Both the position numbers and the translations under genes were made by a program. Shown here in pieces: positions 26,618-36,945 of a DNA stretch of 64,000 nt. The notes below the pieces were generated by a model. The model made no database searches. It had not been told where the DNA came from and saw only the letters and a list, made by a program, of their open reading frames with translations. The stretch lies in the NCBI RefSeq assembly GCF_009769385.1, contig NZ_VKAB01000002.1:248001-312000 (forward strand). Direction: 5' to 3'. The stretch's first letter is position 1, and the number at the start of each line of letters is the position of its first letter. Source of the stretch: Saccharothrix deserti. Lineage in GTDB: Bacteria > Actinomycetota > Actinomycetes > Mycobacteriales > Pseudonocardiaceae.

Positions 26618-27452
26618 ATGCTCCACGCTGTTCGAACAAGGGATCGAGATCGTCACTCGGACGTATGACATACCGGGGTGGTTCCGGAAGCCCCGCCCAA
26701 GAGCGGTACATGATCGTCGCGGCGTAGGGGATCAGATCACGGCCCCGACGCCAGAGCCAGGGAATCCCCTTCACCACCAACCAGCCCACGTGGTGCAGGG
26801 GCGTCACCTCCAGCCCGCCCGTGCACACCAGCGACACCCGGCCCGGCACCTCGCACCCGGCCTCCGCCAACCGCGCCGCGAACGCCGCCGCCAGCCGCCG
26901 GTGCCCCAACTCCGACGGGTGCAGCCGGTCCACCGCCCACGTCTCCATCGAGTACGCGCCGTCCATCAGGTCGAGGTCCACGCACCCGATCCCGTGCCGC
27001 CGCACCACCGCGTCGAGGATCTCGTTCAACTCCCGGATCCGCGACCGCAGCGCCCGCCGCAGCGCACCCGGCAGCCGGAACACCCGGCTGTGGTCGTGGA
27101 ACCGCACCGTGACCACGGCCGAACCCGCCGCCACCAACGCGCCCACGATCGCGTCCAGGTCGACGTGCAGCTGCCGGGCGTCGAAGTCCGACCGCAGCGT
27201 GTCGTTCATCCCCACCAGCAGCACGGCCGCGTCCGGCCGCGCGGGCAGCACCTTCGGCAGCTGCTCGTGCCGCACCGACGCCACCCGCGCCCCGGTGAAC
27301 GAGACGTTCAGGTACCGCGCGTCCGCGAAGGCCGCCGCGAGCAGCGGGCCGACACCCCGCCACCCACCGGGCACGGGATCGCCCACGCCCACCGTCGTCG
27401 AGTCACCGAGGACCACCAGGCTGCGCACCGTCTTGGCCACGAAGAAGACCAT
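26616..27452 (-). CDS. SGNH/GDSL-family hydrolase
   Basis: 278 residues. Block I VVLGDSTTVGVGD gives the nucleophilic Ser in GDS. Block II has FTGARVAS with its Gly, block III VGMNDTL has the oxyanion Asn, and block V DRLHPSELGH supplies the catalytic Asp and His. All four SGNH positions are present. There is no clear signal peptide, so the esterase is probably cytoplasmic. The last 80 residues, after the catalytic core, are not recognised. It is followed, 40 bases upstream on the same strand, by the APH-like gene and may be co-transcribed with it. The substrate is unknown. Confidence 0.83.
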   Translation of the reverse strand: MVFFVAKTVRSLVVLGDSTTVGVGDPVPGGWRGVGPLLAAAFADARYLNVSFTGARVASVRHEQLPKVLPARPDAAVLLVGMNDTLRSDFDARQLHVDLDAIVGALVAAGSAVVTVRFHDHSRVFRLPGALRRALRSRIRELNEILDAVVRRHGIGCVDLDLMDGAYSMETWAVDRLHPSELGHRRLAAAFAARLAEAGCEVPGRVSLVCTGGLEVTPLHHVGWLVVKGIPWLWRRGRDLIPYAATIMYRSWAGLPEPPRYVIRPSDDLDPLFEQRGA

Positions 27453-27492
27453 CGCGCAGCCACGTGACGCGCCGAGAACGAACAGCGGAACG

Positions 27493-28692
27493 CTACCGGA
27501 ATGCCGGGTACAGCGGCAGTTCCGCGGCCTTCGCCCCGTACCGCGACACCAGCGCCGTGATGACGTCCTCGGCGTGCGCCGCGATGTGCTTCGCGCCCGA
27601 CGCCAGCGCGTCGTTCCGCAGCCGCACCCACCGCGAGGTCAGCACCAGGACCCGCGGCGGCGAGTCCAGCGGCCGGTGCCCGGACGGCAGCGCCGAGTCC
27701 AACCCCGGCAGCCCGCGCCACGTGCCGAGCCACACCCACAGCAGCTGCGCCTCCAGCAGCCGGGGCAGGAACACCGCGTCGTCGTCCAGGTCGGGCCACA
27801 CCGACGACACCTCGGCCCGCCACGCCGCGACCATCGCCTCCGACATGCCGGCGGGCAGCCCGTAGGCGCACCAGCACGACGGGAACGGCACCCGCAGGCA
27901 CGCCGCGTCGAACACGATGTCCCGCACGCACCCGCCCTCGAAGTCGAGGAACCGGACGCCCTTGCTGGTCACGAGGTGGTTGTCCGGGCACGACGTGGAC
28001 GGGCTGAACGCACGCCGGCGGGACGTGACGAACCCCCGCACGGCCTGCTCGGCGAACGACCGCACCGCGTCGGGCGTGTCGACCCCCAGCGATTCGAACA
28101 GCAGCGCCGGCATCCCGGCCAAGGCCGTGTGCACGTCGACCACGATCGGATCGGCGCAGCACTGGCTGCCCTGGCGGCGCATCAACGCGTCGAAGTCGGC
28201 GTCACGCCCGGCGGTCGTCGCGTGCAGCCGCCCCATGGCGTGCGCCCACGACAGCAGCCCGCGTTCGGCGGCGCGCGCGTCGGAGCCCAGCAGCTTCTCC
28301 GCCAGCCGAGGGGCCTTGCCCAGGTCTTCGAGCACCACGAGCCGCTTCGTGTTGTCCTGCGCGACCAGCTCGGGTGTCAAGCGTTCCTCCGACGGCAGCG
28401 CGGTGAGCAGCTTGTGGCTCACCACCTCGTGCGCGAACGGGTCCCGGTCGGCCACCCGCGACGGGTAGCGCTTGACCACCAGCGTGCGGGGCAGCGAGAA
28501 CGGGGTGTGCGCCACCCGGACGCGCGCGACCACGGACCGACCCGCTCCCCCGAGGTCCTCGGGGTCGGCCAGCCGAACCGGTGCGCCGAACCTGCTGCTC
28601 AACACGGACTCGGCCGCCGCCACCGCCGCGTCCAGCTCGGAAGGGGCAGCGTCGTCGATGTCCTGCGGGCCGGCGGTGATCTCCACGCTCAT
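27493..28692 (-). CDS. Aminoglycoside-phosphotransferase-like (APH/ChoK-fold) protein
   Basis: About 399 residues. TLVVKRYPS holds a possible ATP-binding Lys, VVLEDLGKAPRLAEKLL the hinge, and RFLDFEGGCVRDIVFD the DFE-type metal site. The usual HxDxxxxN catalytic loop is altered: the region reads STSCPDNHLVTSKG, so the catalytic His-x-Asp is replaced by Cys-Pro-Asp-Asn. The role, kinase or pseudokinase, is open. GGAGGAG lies directly before ATG 28692; GTG 28686 has better spacing and may be the real start. No resistance role should be read from the family name. Confidence 0.7.
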   Translation of the reverse strand: MSVEITAGPQDIDDAAPSELDAAVAAAESVLSSRFGAPVRLADPEDLGGAGRSVVARVRVAHTPFSLPRTLVVKRYPSRVADRDPFAHEVVSHKLLTALPSEERLTPELVAQDNTKRLVVLEDLGKAPRLAEKLLGSDARAAERGLLSWAHAMGRLHATTAGRDADFDALMRRQGSQCCADPIVVDVHTALAGMPALLFESLGVDTPDAVRSFAEQAVRGFVTSRRRAFSPSTSCPDNHLVTSKGVRFLDFEGGCVRDIVFDAACLRVPFPSCWCAYGLPAGMSEAMVAAWRAEVSSVWPDLDDDAVFLPRLLEAQLLWVWLGTWRGLPGLDSALPSGHRPLDSPPRVLVLTSRWVRLRNDALASGAKHIAAHAEDVITALVSRYGAKAAELPLYPAFR

Positions 28693-28803
28693 CTCCTCCG
28701 ACCCTACTCCCGGTGGCCACCGACCTGACAGAACCCGTCCGGGCACCGTGACGGTAGTGCTCACCGCACGCCGGGTTCCACCTTTTGCCGAAATCGCACC
28801 CGG

Positions 28804-29745
28804 TCAGCCGTCCGCGAGGGGTCGTCCCAGGTCACGGACCCGGCCCCGGCGGGTGCGCAACGCCAGCACCAGCGCCGCCGCCGCCACGATGCCCACGAGG
28901 TTCACCGCCAACTGCGCAACGGACTGGACGCATATGTCCCACTCACCGAGAACGGCGGCGACCGCGGCGAAGCCCGCGGCGGGCACGGTGGTGACCGAAA
29001 TGAACACCCCGACGAGCGCCGCCGACTTGGCGGACGTCATCGACAGCATCCCGGCCGCGCCCGCGAGCAGGGCCACGATCAACGAGAACGGCCCGACCTG
29101 GAACACGAAGTCGACCTCGTGCGCGGCCAGCACCATGTCCCGGTCGAACAGGCCCGCGTACGAGCCGGCGATCGCGGCCACCGCGGTGATCGCCATGGCC
29201 AGCGGGAACCCGACCGTGAGCGCCGTGACGGCTCTGCGCACCAGGTCCCAGCGCCGCAGCACCATGCCGGCGGCGATCGCGGCCAGCGGGCCGAACTCCG
29301 GTCCGACGACCATCGCGCCGACGATCGTGACCGGCGAGTTCGTCACCACGCCGACCGCCGCGAGCAGGCACGCGACGGTCAGGAACGACAGTAACGTGAC
29401 GTTGAGCCGGGACTCCTCGCCGGTGCGCGACAGCAGCTCCTCCCACACCACGGCGTCCGCGCCCTCACCGGGCGCGTCCTGTTCGGCGCGGTCGGCCGCG
29501 TCGGACAGGGCGGTGTCGATCTGCTCCAGCGTCACACCGCCGTTGCGGTCGACGCCCAGCTCGCACAGGGAGGCCACCACCACGTCGGTGGCCTCCCTGG
29601 CGACGTCGGCTTCCACCACGTCACCCGCGGGCTCGATCGCCGCGCCGCGCAACAGCACGATGTGCGTGACGCCGGGGTGCTGTTTCAGCGCCGCCAGCAC
29701 CTCGTCGGTGTGGTCGACGGGGCAGATGGCCCGCAGGTGCAGCAC
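28804..29745 (-). CDS. DUF389-family membrane protein
   Basis: 313 residues. The N-terminal 110 residues are a soluble ferredoxin-like region (MLHLRAICPVDHTDEVLAAL). The DUF389 core has about six membrane helices and the signature NSPVTIVGAMVVGPEFGPLAAIA, followed by SMTSAKSAALVGVFISVTTVPAAG. DUF389 proteins are uncharacterised; similar proteins occur in many actinobacteria. The start is GTG 29745, 3 bases after the aspS stop at 29749, so it is very likely co-transcribed with aspS. The function is unknown. Confidence 0.82.
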   Translation of the reverse strand: MLHLRAICPVDHTDEVLAALKQHPGVTHIVLLRGAAIEPAGDVVEADVAREATDVVVASLCELGVDRNGGVTLEQIDTALSDAADRAEQDAPGEGADAVVWEELLSRTGEESRLNVTLLSFLTVACLLAAVGVVTNSPVTIVGAMVVGPEFGPLAAIAAGMVLRRWDLVRRAVTALTVGFPLAMAITAVAAIAGSYAGLFDRDMVLAAHEVDFVFQVGPFSLIVALLAGAAGMLSMTSAKSAALVGVFISVTTVPAAGFAAVAAVLGEWDICVQSVAQLAVNLVGIVAAAALVLALRTRRGRVRDLGRPLADG

Positions 29746-29748
29746 CGG

Positions 29749-31521
29749 CTACTGCTTCTCGGGAGCCGGCTTGAAGTCGACGCCCGCCTCCTTGCGCTGC
29801 TGCGGGGTGATCGGCGCGGGCGCCGCGGTCAGCGGGTCGTAGCCGCCGCCGCTCTTCGGGAACGCGATGACCTCGCGGATCGAGTCGAACCCGCCGAGCA
29901 GCATGGCGATCCGGTCCCAGCCGAACGCGATGCCGCCGTGCGGCGGCGCGCCGTACTTGAACGCGTCGAGCAGGAAGCCGAACTTCTCCTGGGCCTCCTC
30001 GGGACCGATGCCCATGACCTGGAACGCCCGCTGCTGCACGTCGGCGCGGTGGATACGGATGGACCCGCCGCCGATCTCGTTGCCGTTGCAGACGATGTCG
30101 TAGGCGTAGGCCAGGGCGTTGCCCGGGTCCTCCTCGAAGCGGTCGATCCACTCCGGGGTCGGCGAGGTGAACGCGTGGTGCAGAGCGGTCCACGCGCCGC
30201 TGCCCACCGCGACGTCACCACCGATCTTGTCGACCGCCTCGAACATCGGGAAGTCCACGACCCAGACGAACGACCAGGCGTTCTCGTCGATCAGGCCGAC
30301 CCGGTGCGCGATCTCCACGCGCGCCGCGCCGAGCAGGGCACGCGCGCCGTCCGGGTCGCCCGCGCCGAAGAACACGCAGTCGCCGGGGTTGGCGCCGACG
30401 GCCTTGGCCAGGCCCTCGCGCTCGGCGTCGGACAGGTTCTTGGCGACCGGGCCGCCGAGCGTGCCGTCCTCGTTGACCAGCACGTACGCCAACCCGCGAG
30501 CGCCGCGCTGCTTGGCCCACTCCTGCCACGCGTCGAGCGTGCGGCGGGGCTGCGACGCGCCGCCGGGCATGACCACCGCGCCCACGTACTGGGCCTGGAA
30601 CACCCGGAACGGGGTCTCCCTGAAGTACTCGGTCAGCTCGGTGAGCTCCAGGTCGAAGCGCAGGTCCGGCTTGTCGGTGCCGTACTTGGCCATCGCCTCG
30701 GCGTAGGAGATGCGGCGGAACGGCGTGGCGATCTCGTGGTCGGCCAGCCCCTTCCACAGCGCGGTGACGACCTTCTCACCGAGCGCGATCACGTCGTCCT
30801 GCTCGACGAAGCTCATCTCGATGTCGAGCTGGGTGAACTCGGGCTGCCGGTCGGCGCGGAAGTCCTCGTCCCGGTAGCAGCGGGCGATCTGGTAGTACCG
30901 CTCCAGGCCGCCGACCATGAGCAGCTGCTTGAACAGCTGCGGCGACTGCGGCAGCGCGTACCAGGAGCCGGGGCGCAGCCGGGCGGGCACCAGGAAGTCG
31001 CGCGCGCCTTCCGGCGTCGAGCGGGTGAGGGTCGGGGTCTCGACCTCGACGAAGTTCTCCGCGTGCAGCACTTCGCGGGCGATCCGGTTGGCCTCGCTGC
31101 GCAGCCGCATGGCCTTGGCCGGGCCGCTGCGGCGCAGGTCGAGGTAGCGGTGGCGCAGGCGCGCCTCCTCGCCGACCTCGAGGTGCTCGTCCAGCTGGAA
31201 CGGCAGCGGGGCGGCCTCGTTGAGCACTTCCAGCTCGGTGGCGTAGACCTCGATGGCGCCGGTGGGCAGGTCGGGGTTCTCGCTGCCCTCGGGGCGGCGG
31301 GTGACGTCACCGACGACCTTGATCACGTACTCCGAGCGCAGCTTGTGCGCGCGTTCGGCCATCTCGCCCTCGCGGAAGACGACCTGCGCCACCCCGGAGG
31401 CGTCCCGGAAGTCGATGAAGATCACTCCGCCGTGATCGCGCCTGCGGGCCACCCACCCGGTCAGGGTGACGGACTGCCCGGCGTGCTCGGCGCGGAGCGT
31501 CCCGGCCTCGTGCGTGCGCAT
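29749..31521 (-). CDS. aspS: Aspartyl-tRNA synthetase, probably non-discriminating
   Basis: 590 residues, bacterial type with OB anticodon domain (1-110), class II catalytic core and GAD insertion. Motif 2 reads [20 protein letters not shown], and motif 3 is [13 protein letters not shown]. In the anticodon domain [15 protein letters not shown] has His30, where discriminating E. coli enzyme has Leu. That His and the later RPEGSENP Gly are hallmarks of enzymes that also charge tRNA-Asn, which is then amidated by GatCAB. ATG 31521 (MRTHEAG) is the family start; the frame opens slightly earlier. Charges tRNA with aspartate in the cytoplasm. Confidence 0.95.
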   Translation of the reverse strand: MRTHEAGTLRAEHAGQSVTLTGWVARRRDHGGVIFIDFRDASGVAQVVFREGEMAERAHKLRSEYVIKVVGDVTRRPEGSENPDLPTGAIEVYATELEVLNEAAPLPFQLDEHLEVGEEARLRHRYLDLRRSGPAKAMRLRSEANRIAREVLHAENFVEVETPTLTRSTPEGARDFLVPARLRPGSWYALPQSPQLFKQLLMVGGLERYYQIARCYRDEDFRADRQPEFTQLDIEMSFVEQDDVIALGEKVVTALWKGLADHEIATPFRRISYAEAMAKYGTDKPDLRFDLELTELTEYFRETPFRVFQAQYVGAVVMPGGASQPRRTLDAWQEWAKQRGARGLAYVLVNEDGTLGGPVAKNLSDAEREGLAKAVGANPGDCVFFGAGDPDGARALLGAARVEIAHRVGLIDENAWSFVWVVDFPMFEAVDKIGGDVAVGSGAWTALHHAFTSPTPEWIDRFEEDPGNALAYAYDIVCNGNEIGGGSIRIHRADVQQRAFQVMGIGPEEAQEKFGFLLDAFKYGAPPHGGIAFGWDRIAMLLGGFDSIREVIAFPKSGGGYDPLTAAPAPITPQQRKEAGVDFKPAPEKQ

Positions 31522-31680
31522 CACGGGTACTGCTCTCCTCGGGTTGCTCAACTTGGGGGCTAGCTCAACTGACTACTGGTCGTCAAGGCTAGCCAACGGC
31601 CCGGTGGTCGGCGCCACCAGGTTTCCTTCGTTCCGCGCGAAGCGCCCTGGAGCCCACCCACCGCACCTTACGATCCCGTG

Positions 31681-32376
<696 letters not shown>

Positions 32377-32381
32377 CGCGA

Positions 32382-32417
32382 CCGGGGCCGCCCCCTCGCG
32401 AGAAGGGGCGGCCCCGG
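32382..32417. terminator. Strong bidirectional hairpin terminator
   Basis: A perfect 13-base GC stem (CCGGGGCCGCCCC with its complement) and a loop holding CTCGCGAG. It starts 5 bases after the cyclophilin stop and lies 17 bases from the end of the convergent protease gene. Confidence 0.8.
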
Positions 32418-32433
32418 GTGTCCTGCGTGTCGG

Positions 32434-33621
<1,188 letters not shown>

Positions 33622-33853
33622 GCGGATTCCGTTCTTCGACGGTGATCCCAACGCACCCCGAGGAGCTGTGCAGGGCTCGGGGGTGACATTGGGCCACCTT
33701 GCCCTCGCTGACAGTCACAAACGTAGGCAACCGATGCGTTCCCTCGGAAGGGTGAACAATTGCCAGTTAAACCTCTAGCGTCAACAAACCCCGTGACCTG
33801 CGGTTTCCCAAAATCCGGGAGCGGTGGCGTGACGACGGCGCTACCGTCCGGAC

Positions 33854-34309
33854 ATGCGTTTGGAACCCGTGACCGAGGACAACTACCGGGCCGTGATCGG
33901 CCTGGAGGTCCACGAAGAGCAGCGGTCGTTCGTCGCGACGAACCTCAAGTCGATCGCGGACGCCTGGATCCACCGGCCGAGGATGCAGCCGCTTGCGCTG
34001 TTCAGCGGAGAGGAGTTGGTGGGCTTCACCCTCCTCGAACGGGACAGACCGGAAGCGCTGCACATCGTCCGGTTCATGATCGACCGGCGCGCCCAGGGCC
34101 GCGGGCTCGGTCGCAAGGGCCTGGCCGCGATCGCCGACGTGGCGCGCTCCGAGGGCCGCACCGAGCTGGTGCTGAGCGTCGTGCCGGGCAACGCGGTGGC
34201 CCGCGGCCTGTACGTGGCGTTCGGTTTCACCGACACCGGCGAGGTGGACGGGGGCGAGCTGGTGATGCGCCACGAGCTCGCCCCGTCGGCTCACCTCGCC
34301 GACCAGTAG
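33854..34309 (+). CDS. GNAT-family N-acetyltransferase (diamine-acetyltransferase-like)
   Basis: 151 residues, complete GNAT fold. Motif A reads IVRFMIDRRAQGRGLGRKGL with the acetyl-CoA-binding RxxGxG/A pattern. Motif B is NAVARGLYVAFGFTDTGE. The N-terminal LEPVTEDNYRAVIGLEVHEEQ resembles BltD/spermidine acetyltransferase-like proteins; the substrate is otherwise unknown. TACCGT at 33842-33847 lies 6 bases before ATG 33854, which suggests a leaderless transcript. The gene ends 1 base from the convergent second protease gene. Confidence 0.83.
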   Translation: MRLEPVTEDNYRAVIGLEVHEEQRSFVATNLKSIADAWIHRPRMQPLALFSGEELVGFTLLERDRPEALHIVRFMIDRRAQGRGLGRKGLAAIADVARSEGRTELVLSVVPGNAVARGLYVAFGFTDTGEVDGGELVMRHELAPSAHLADQ

Positions 34310-34310
34310 C

Positions 34311-35444
34311 TCACCGGGTCGGCGACCAGTACAGCAGTCGGCCCCACGACAGCGGCGTGGCCTCGGAGACCACCGCCGAGTGCACCTGCGCGGGCGTCGC
34401 CGCCGGGTTGGCCTGGAGGAACCTCAGGGTCACGCCGGTGACGTAGCCGGTGGACAGCGACGTGCCGCTCAACGTGTTGGTGGCGGTGTCGCTGGTGCCC
34501 CACGCGACCGTGATGCTCACGCCGTAGGCGTAGACGTCGACCACCGGGCCGTAGTTGGAGAACGTGGCGCGGGTGTCGGTCCTGGTGGCCGCGCCCGACG
34601 TGATCGCCTCCGCGACGCGGGCGGGCGAGTAGTTCGCCGCGTTGGCGTTGCTGCCGCCCGCCGTCACGGACGCGGTCACGCCCGCCGCGATCAGCCGGCG
34701 CACCGCGGCGTCGATCGCGGTCGACGCGCCGCCGCCCAGGCTGAGGTTGGCGGACGCGGGCTTGACGTGGTTGCGCGCCACCCAGTCGATACCCGCGATG
34801 ACGGTGGTGGTCGTGCCGCTGCCCGAGCCGCCGAGCACCCGGACGCCGCACACCAGGGCTTCCTTCGCGACGCCGTTCACGCGGCCCGCGATGAGGGACG
34901 CGACGGCCGTGCCGTGGCCGTTGTCGTCCTGGGGGACGCTGTCGTTGTCGACCGCGTCGTAGCCGGGGCACGTCCGGCCCGCGAACTCGGTGTGCGTGGA
35001 CCGCAGGCCCGTGTCGATCACGTACGCCCTGGTGCCCCGACCGGTCGAGGTGTAGTTGTACGTGCCGTCCGCGGACGAGCGCTGGTCGAGCCGGTCGAGG
35101 CCGTACGGCGCGTTGTACTGGGTGGTGCGGGCCTGCACGACCTGGTCCTGCTCGACGTACTCCACCGCCGGGTCGGCGGCGAGCCGACGGGCCTGCTTCG
35201 CGGTCAGGGACGCCGCGAAGCCGCCGAACGCGGGGAACGTCCGGGTGACCTGCGTGCCCAACCGTGCTTCGACGGCGGCGGCGCCGTTCTTGAGTTCGGG
35301 AAGGTCCTTGAGCTTGACGATGTAGCTGCCGGGCACGGCGGTGGCCGAGCCCGCGTGCAGGACGGCGCCCTCGGCGTGGGCGGGCGCGGCGAGCAGGGCG
35401 ACGGTCAGGGCGGCGACGGCGAGACCTGGTAAGAGCTTGCGCAT
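34311..35444 (-). CDS. Secreted S8 protease paralogue lacking the oxyanion-hole Asn
   Basis: 377 residues, same layout as the gene at 32434: signal peptide (1-24), I9 propeptide (about 40-105) and S8 domain. The triad is kept: D144 (VIDTGL), H177 (DNGHGTAVAS) and S329 (SGTSLSTGYVTG). However, the oxyanion-hole Asn is replaced by G264 (TAGGSNANA against AAGNSNANA in the sister). TPHVAG after the catalytic Ser has also become TGYVTG. Catalysis should be much weaker, so this may be a pseudo-protease, inhibitor or decoy. Two extra Cys (159 and 199) could form a disulfide. Coding quality is otherwise normal, with no frameshift. Confidence 0.9.
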   Translation of the reverse strand: MRKLLPGLAVAALTVALLAAPAHAEGAVLHAGSATAVPGSYIVKLKDLPELKNGAAAVEARLGTQVTRTFPAFGGFAASLTAKQARRLAADPAVEYVEQDQVVQARTTQYNAPYGLDRLDQRSSADGTYNYTSTGRGTRAYVIDTGLRSTHTEFAGRTCPGYDAVDNDSVPQDDNGHGTAVASLIAGRVNGVAKEALVCGVRVLGGSGSGTTTTVIAGIDWVARNHVKPASANLSLGGGASTAIDAAVRRLIAAGVTASVTAGGSNANAANYSPARVAEAITSGAATRTDTRATFSNYGPVVDVYAYGVSITVAWGTSDTATNTLSGTSLSTGYVTGVTLRFLQANPAATPAQVHSAVVSEATPLSWGRLLYWSPTR

Positions 35445-35981
35445 ACGGCTTTCCTTTGCAGGGGAAGGGACCCGGCGCGGATCACGCGTCGGGGCTGCCA
35501 GTGTGCCGAACTCCGGTCAGGCGGTGGGCGCCCGGCGGAGGACTCGGTTCGGGGGAACCACCGCGGGCAACGTGATTGAGAACTATTCAACGCTGTGGAG
35601 AAAATGCTTTGGAAGGTTGCCGACGAAAGGAGAAGGACCCAGGGGGCACCCGGGCGAAGACATCGGCACCGCTGTCAATGTGACACTGCGCATAGGGGTC
35701 CCGCGACCGCCTCGGATGTGCTCCACGTCACCCACAGCTCCGAGACCATGGGCTGCTCCGCCTATCGGGAAGCGACCGGACGCCCCAGTGCGGTGCGACG
35801 ATCGCCCGGTACCGGGTTCTTCACACCACTGCTGTTAATGAGATTTCAAACATTCCACAGCCGACCGGATTTTGCCGTCCGATTCGGTTAAATCCACTGC
35901 GGGAAACCCGATCGGCTGTACCGCACCGGTGATTTCGCACGATAACGTCGCTCGCCTTGTCCACGGAAGAACGGAGCGAAG
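35445..35981. other. Non-coding region between the second protease and the XRE regulator
   Basis: About 540 bases without a full gene. It holds the protease promoter (minus), a short remnant resembling the end of an S8 protease gene (35517-35561), an A/T-richer stretch (35830-35950) and the promoter of the XRE gene. No tRNA or clear hairpin is seen. Confidence 0.5.
35517..35561 (-). pseudogene. C-terminal scrap of a third S8 protease gene
   Basis: On the minus strand this stretch reads VVPPNRVLRRAPTA-stop, closely like the end of the protease at 32434 (GTGSPNRLLYLAPTA-stop). The last 16 bases including the stop codon are identical in both, and a further GGTTCGGGG block stays in register before a 1-base insertion. 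No similarity continues upstream, so only the 3' end of a duplicated gene remains. Confidence 0.5.
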
Positions 35982-36944
35982 ATGCCTACGCCAGTCGTCG
36001 GACCGGAATCGCGGGTACGCGATCCCCGACGGATCGACGCGGACAGCGACCCCTTCGCGGACGCATTGCGTGCGGCGATCCGCGCGAAAGGGCTCAGCCT
36101 GGAACGCATCCAGCACAAGCTGCGGGCGCGGGGCGTGGCGGTCAGCATCGCCGCGCTGAGCTACTGGCAGTCGGGCAGGCGGCGGCCGGAGCGACCGGAC
36201 TCGCTCACCGCCGTCGGCCACCTGGAGGAGATCCTGGAGGTCGGCGCCGGCGGGCTGAGCACGCTGCTCGGACCGCCCCGGCCGCGCGGCAAGGCCCGTC
36301 CCCGGCCGCGCGTGTCCGGTCCCGAGGGCTGGGTCGGCGAGAGCGACTACGCGACCATCGCGGAGCTGCTGGCCGACGTCGACACCAGCACCGACCAGGA
36401 CCTCACCCGCCTCAGCCTGCGCGATCAGGTGGAGCTGGCGATGGACGGCAGCACCCGCCGGGTGCGGTCGCGGCAGGTGCTGCGCGCCGAACGGGCGGGC
36501 GTCGACCGGGTGCTGCTCGGCTACGACACCCGGCTGCCGGGCGACCCGCTGCCCGTCATCGGCACGCTGCGCTCGTGCAGACTGGGGCGGGTTTCCGCCG
36601 ACCCGCGCAACGGTTTGATGGTCGCCGAACTGCTGCTCGACCGCCCGCTGCGCCGAGGTGAGCGGACCGCCGTCGAGTACGAGCTGATCCACGTGGCACC
36701 GCACCACCCCACGTTCGACAACACCCACTCGCGGCGCTTCCGCCACCCCGTTCGCGAGTACGTCCTGGAGGTCCGGTACGACTCGCGGTGCCGACCCGCG
36801 CGTTGTGAACAATTCACGACCGGTTTGACCGGTGGAGAACCAACCGACGTGCGCGAGACCCCGGTGGACACGTGGGGCTACGCGTACGCGGTCGCGCTCG
36901 ACTTCGGTCCCGGCGTGGTCGGCCTGCGCTGGGAATGGGCCTGA
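35982..36944 (+). CDS. XRE-like helix-turn-helix protein with uncharacterised C-terminal domain
   Basis: 320 residues. An XRE-type helix-turn-helix (about 23-75) is visible: DALRAAIRAKGLSLERIQHKLRARG followed by ALSYWQSGRRRPERPDSL, seen here in two parts of one motif. The long C-terminal part (about 110-320) has no recognised domain; it is rich in Arg and predicted beta strands, ending GVVGLRWEWA. Actinobacteria have many such orphan regulators. GGAG lies 7 bases before ATG 35982. The gene ends 1 base from the convergent acyl-CoA dehydrogenase gene. The target is unknown. Confidence 0.75.
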   Translation: MPTPVVGPESRVRDPRRIDADSDPFADALRAAIRAKGLSLERIQHKLRARGVAVSIAALSYWQSGRRRPERPDSLTAVGHLEEILEVGAGGLSTLLGPPRPRGKARPRPRVSGPEGWVGESDYATIAELLADVDTSTDQDLTRLSLRDQVELAMDGSTRRVRSRQVLRAERAGVDRVLLGYDTRLPGDPLPVIGTLRSCRLGRVSADPRNGLMVAELLLDRPLRRGERTAVEYELIHVAPHHPTFDNTHSRRFRHPVREYVLEVRYDSRCRPARCEQFTTGLTGGEPTDVRETPVDTWGYAYAVALDFGPGVVGLRWEWA

Positions 36945-36945
36945 C

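Noticed and set aside
27493-28692. APH-family gene as aminoglycoside resistance.
   Set aside because: The catalytic loop is not that of known resistance enzymes and the context is not a resistance locus.
35595-35891. Plus-strand frame of 98 codons in the region before the XRE gene.
   Set aside because: No ribosome site, no GC-rich third-position pattern and no recognisable sequence; treated as non-coding.
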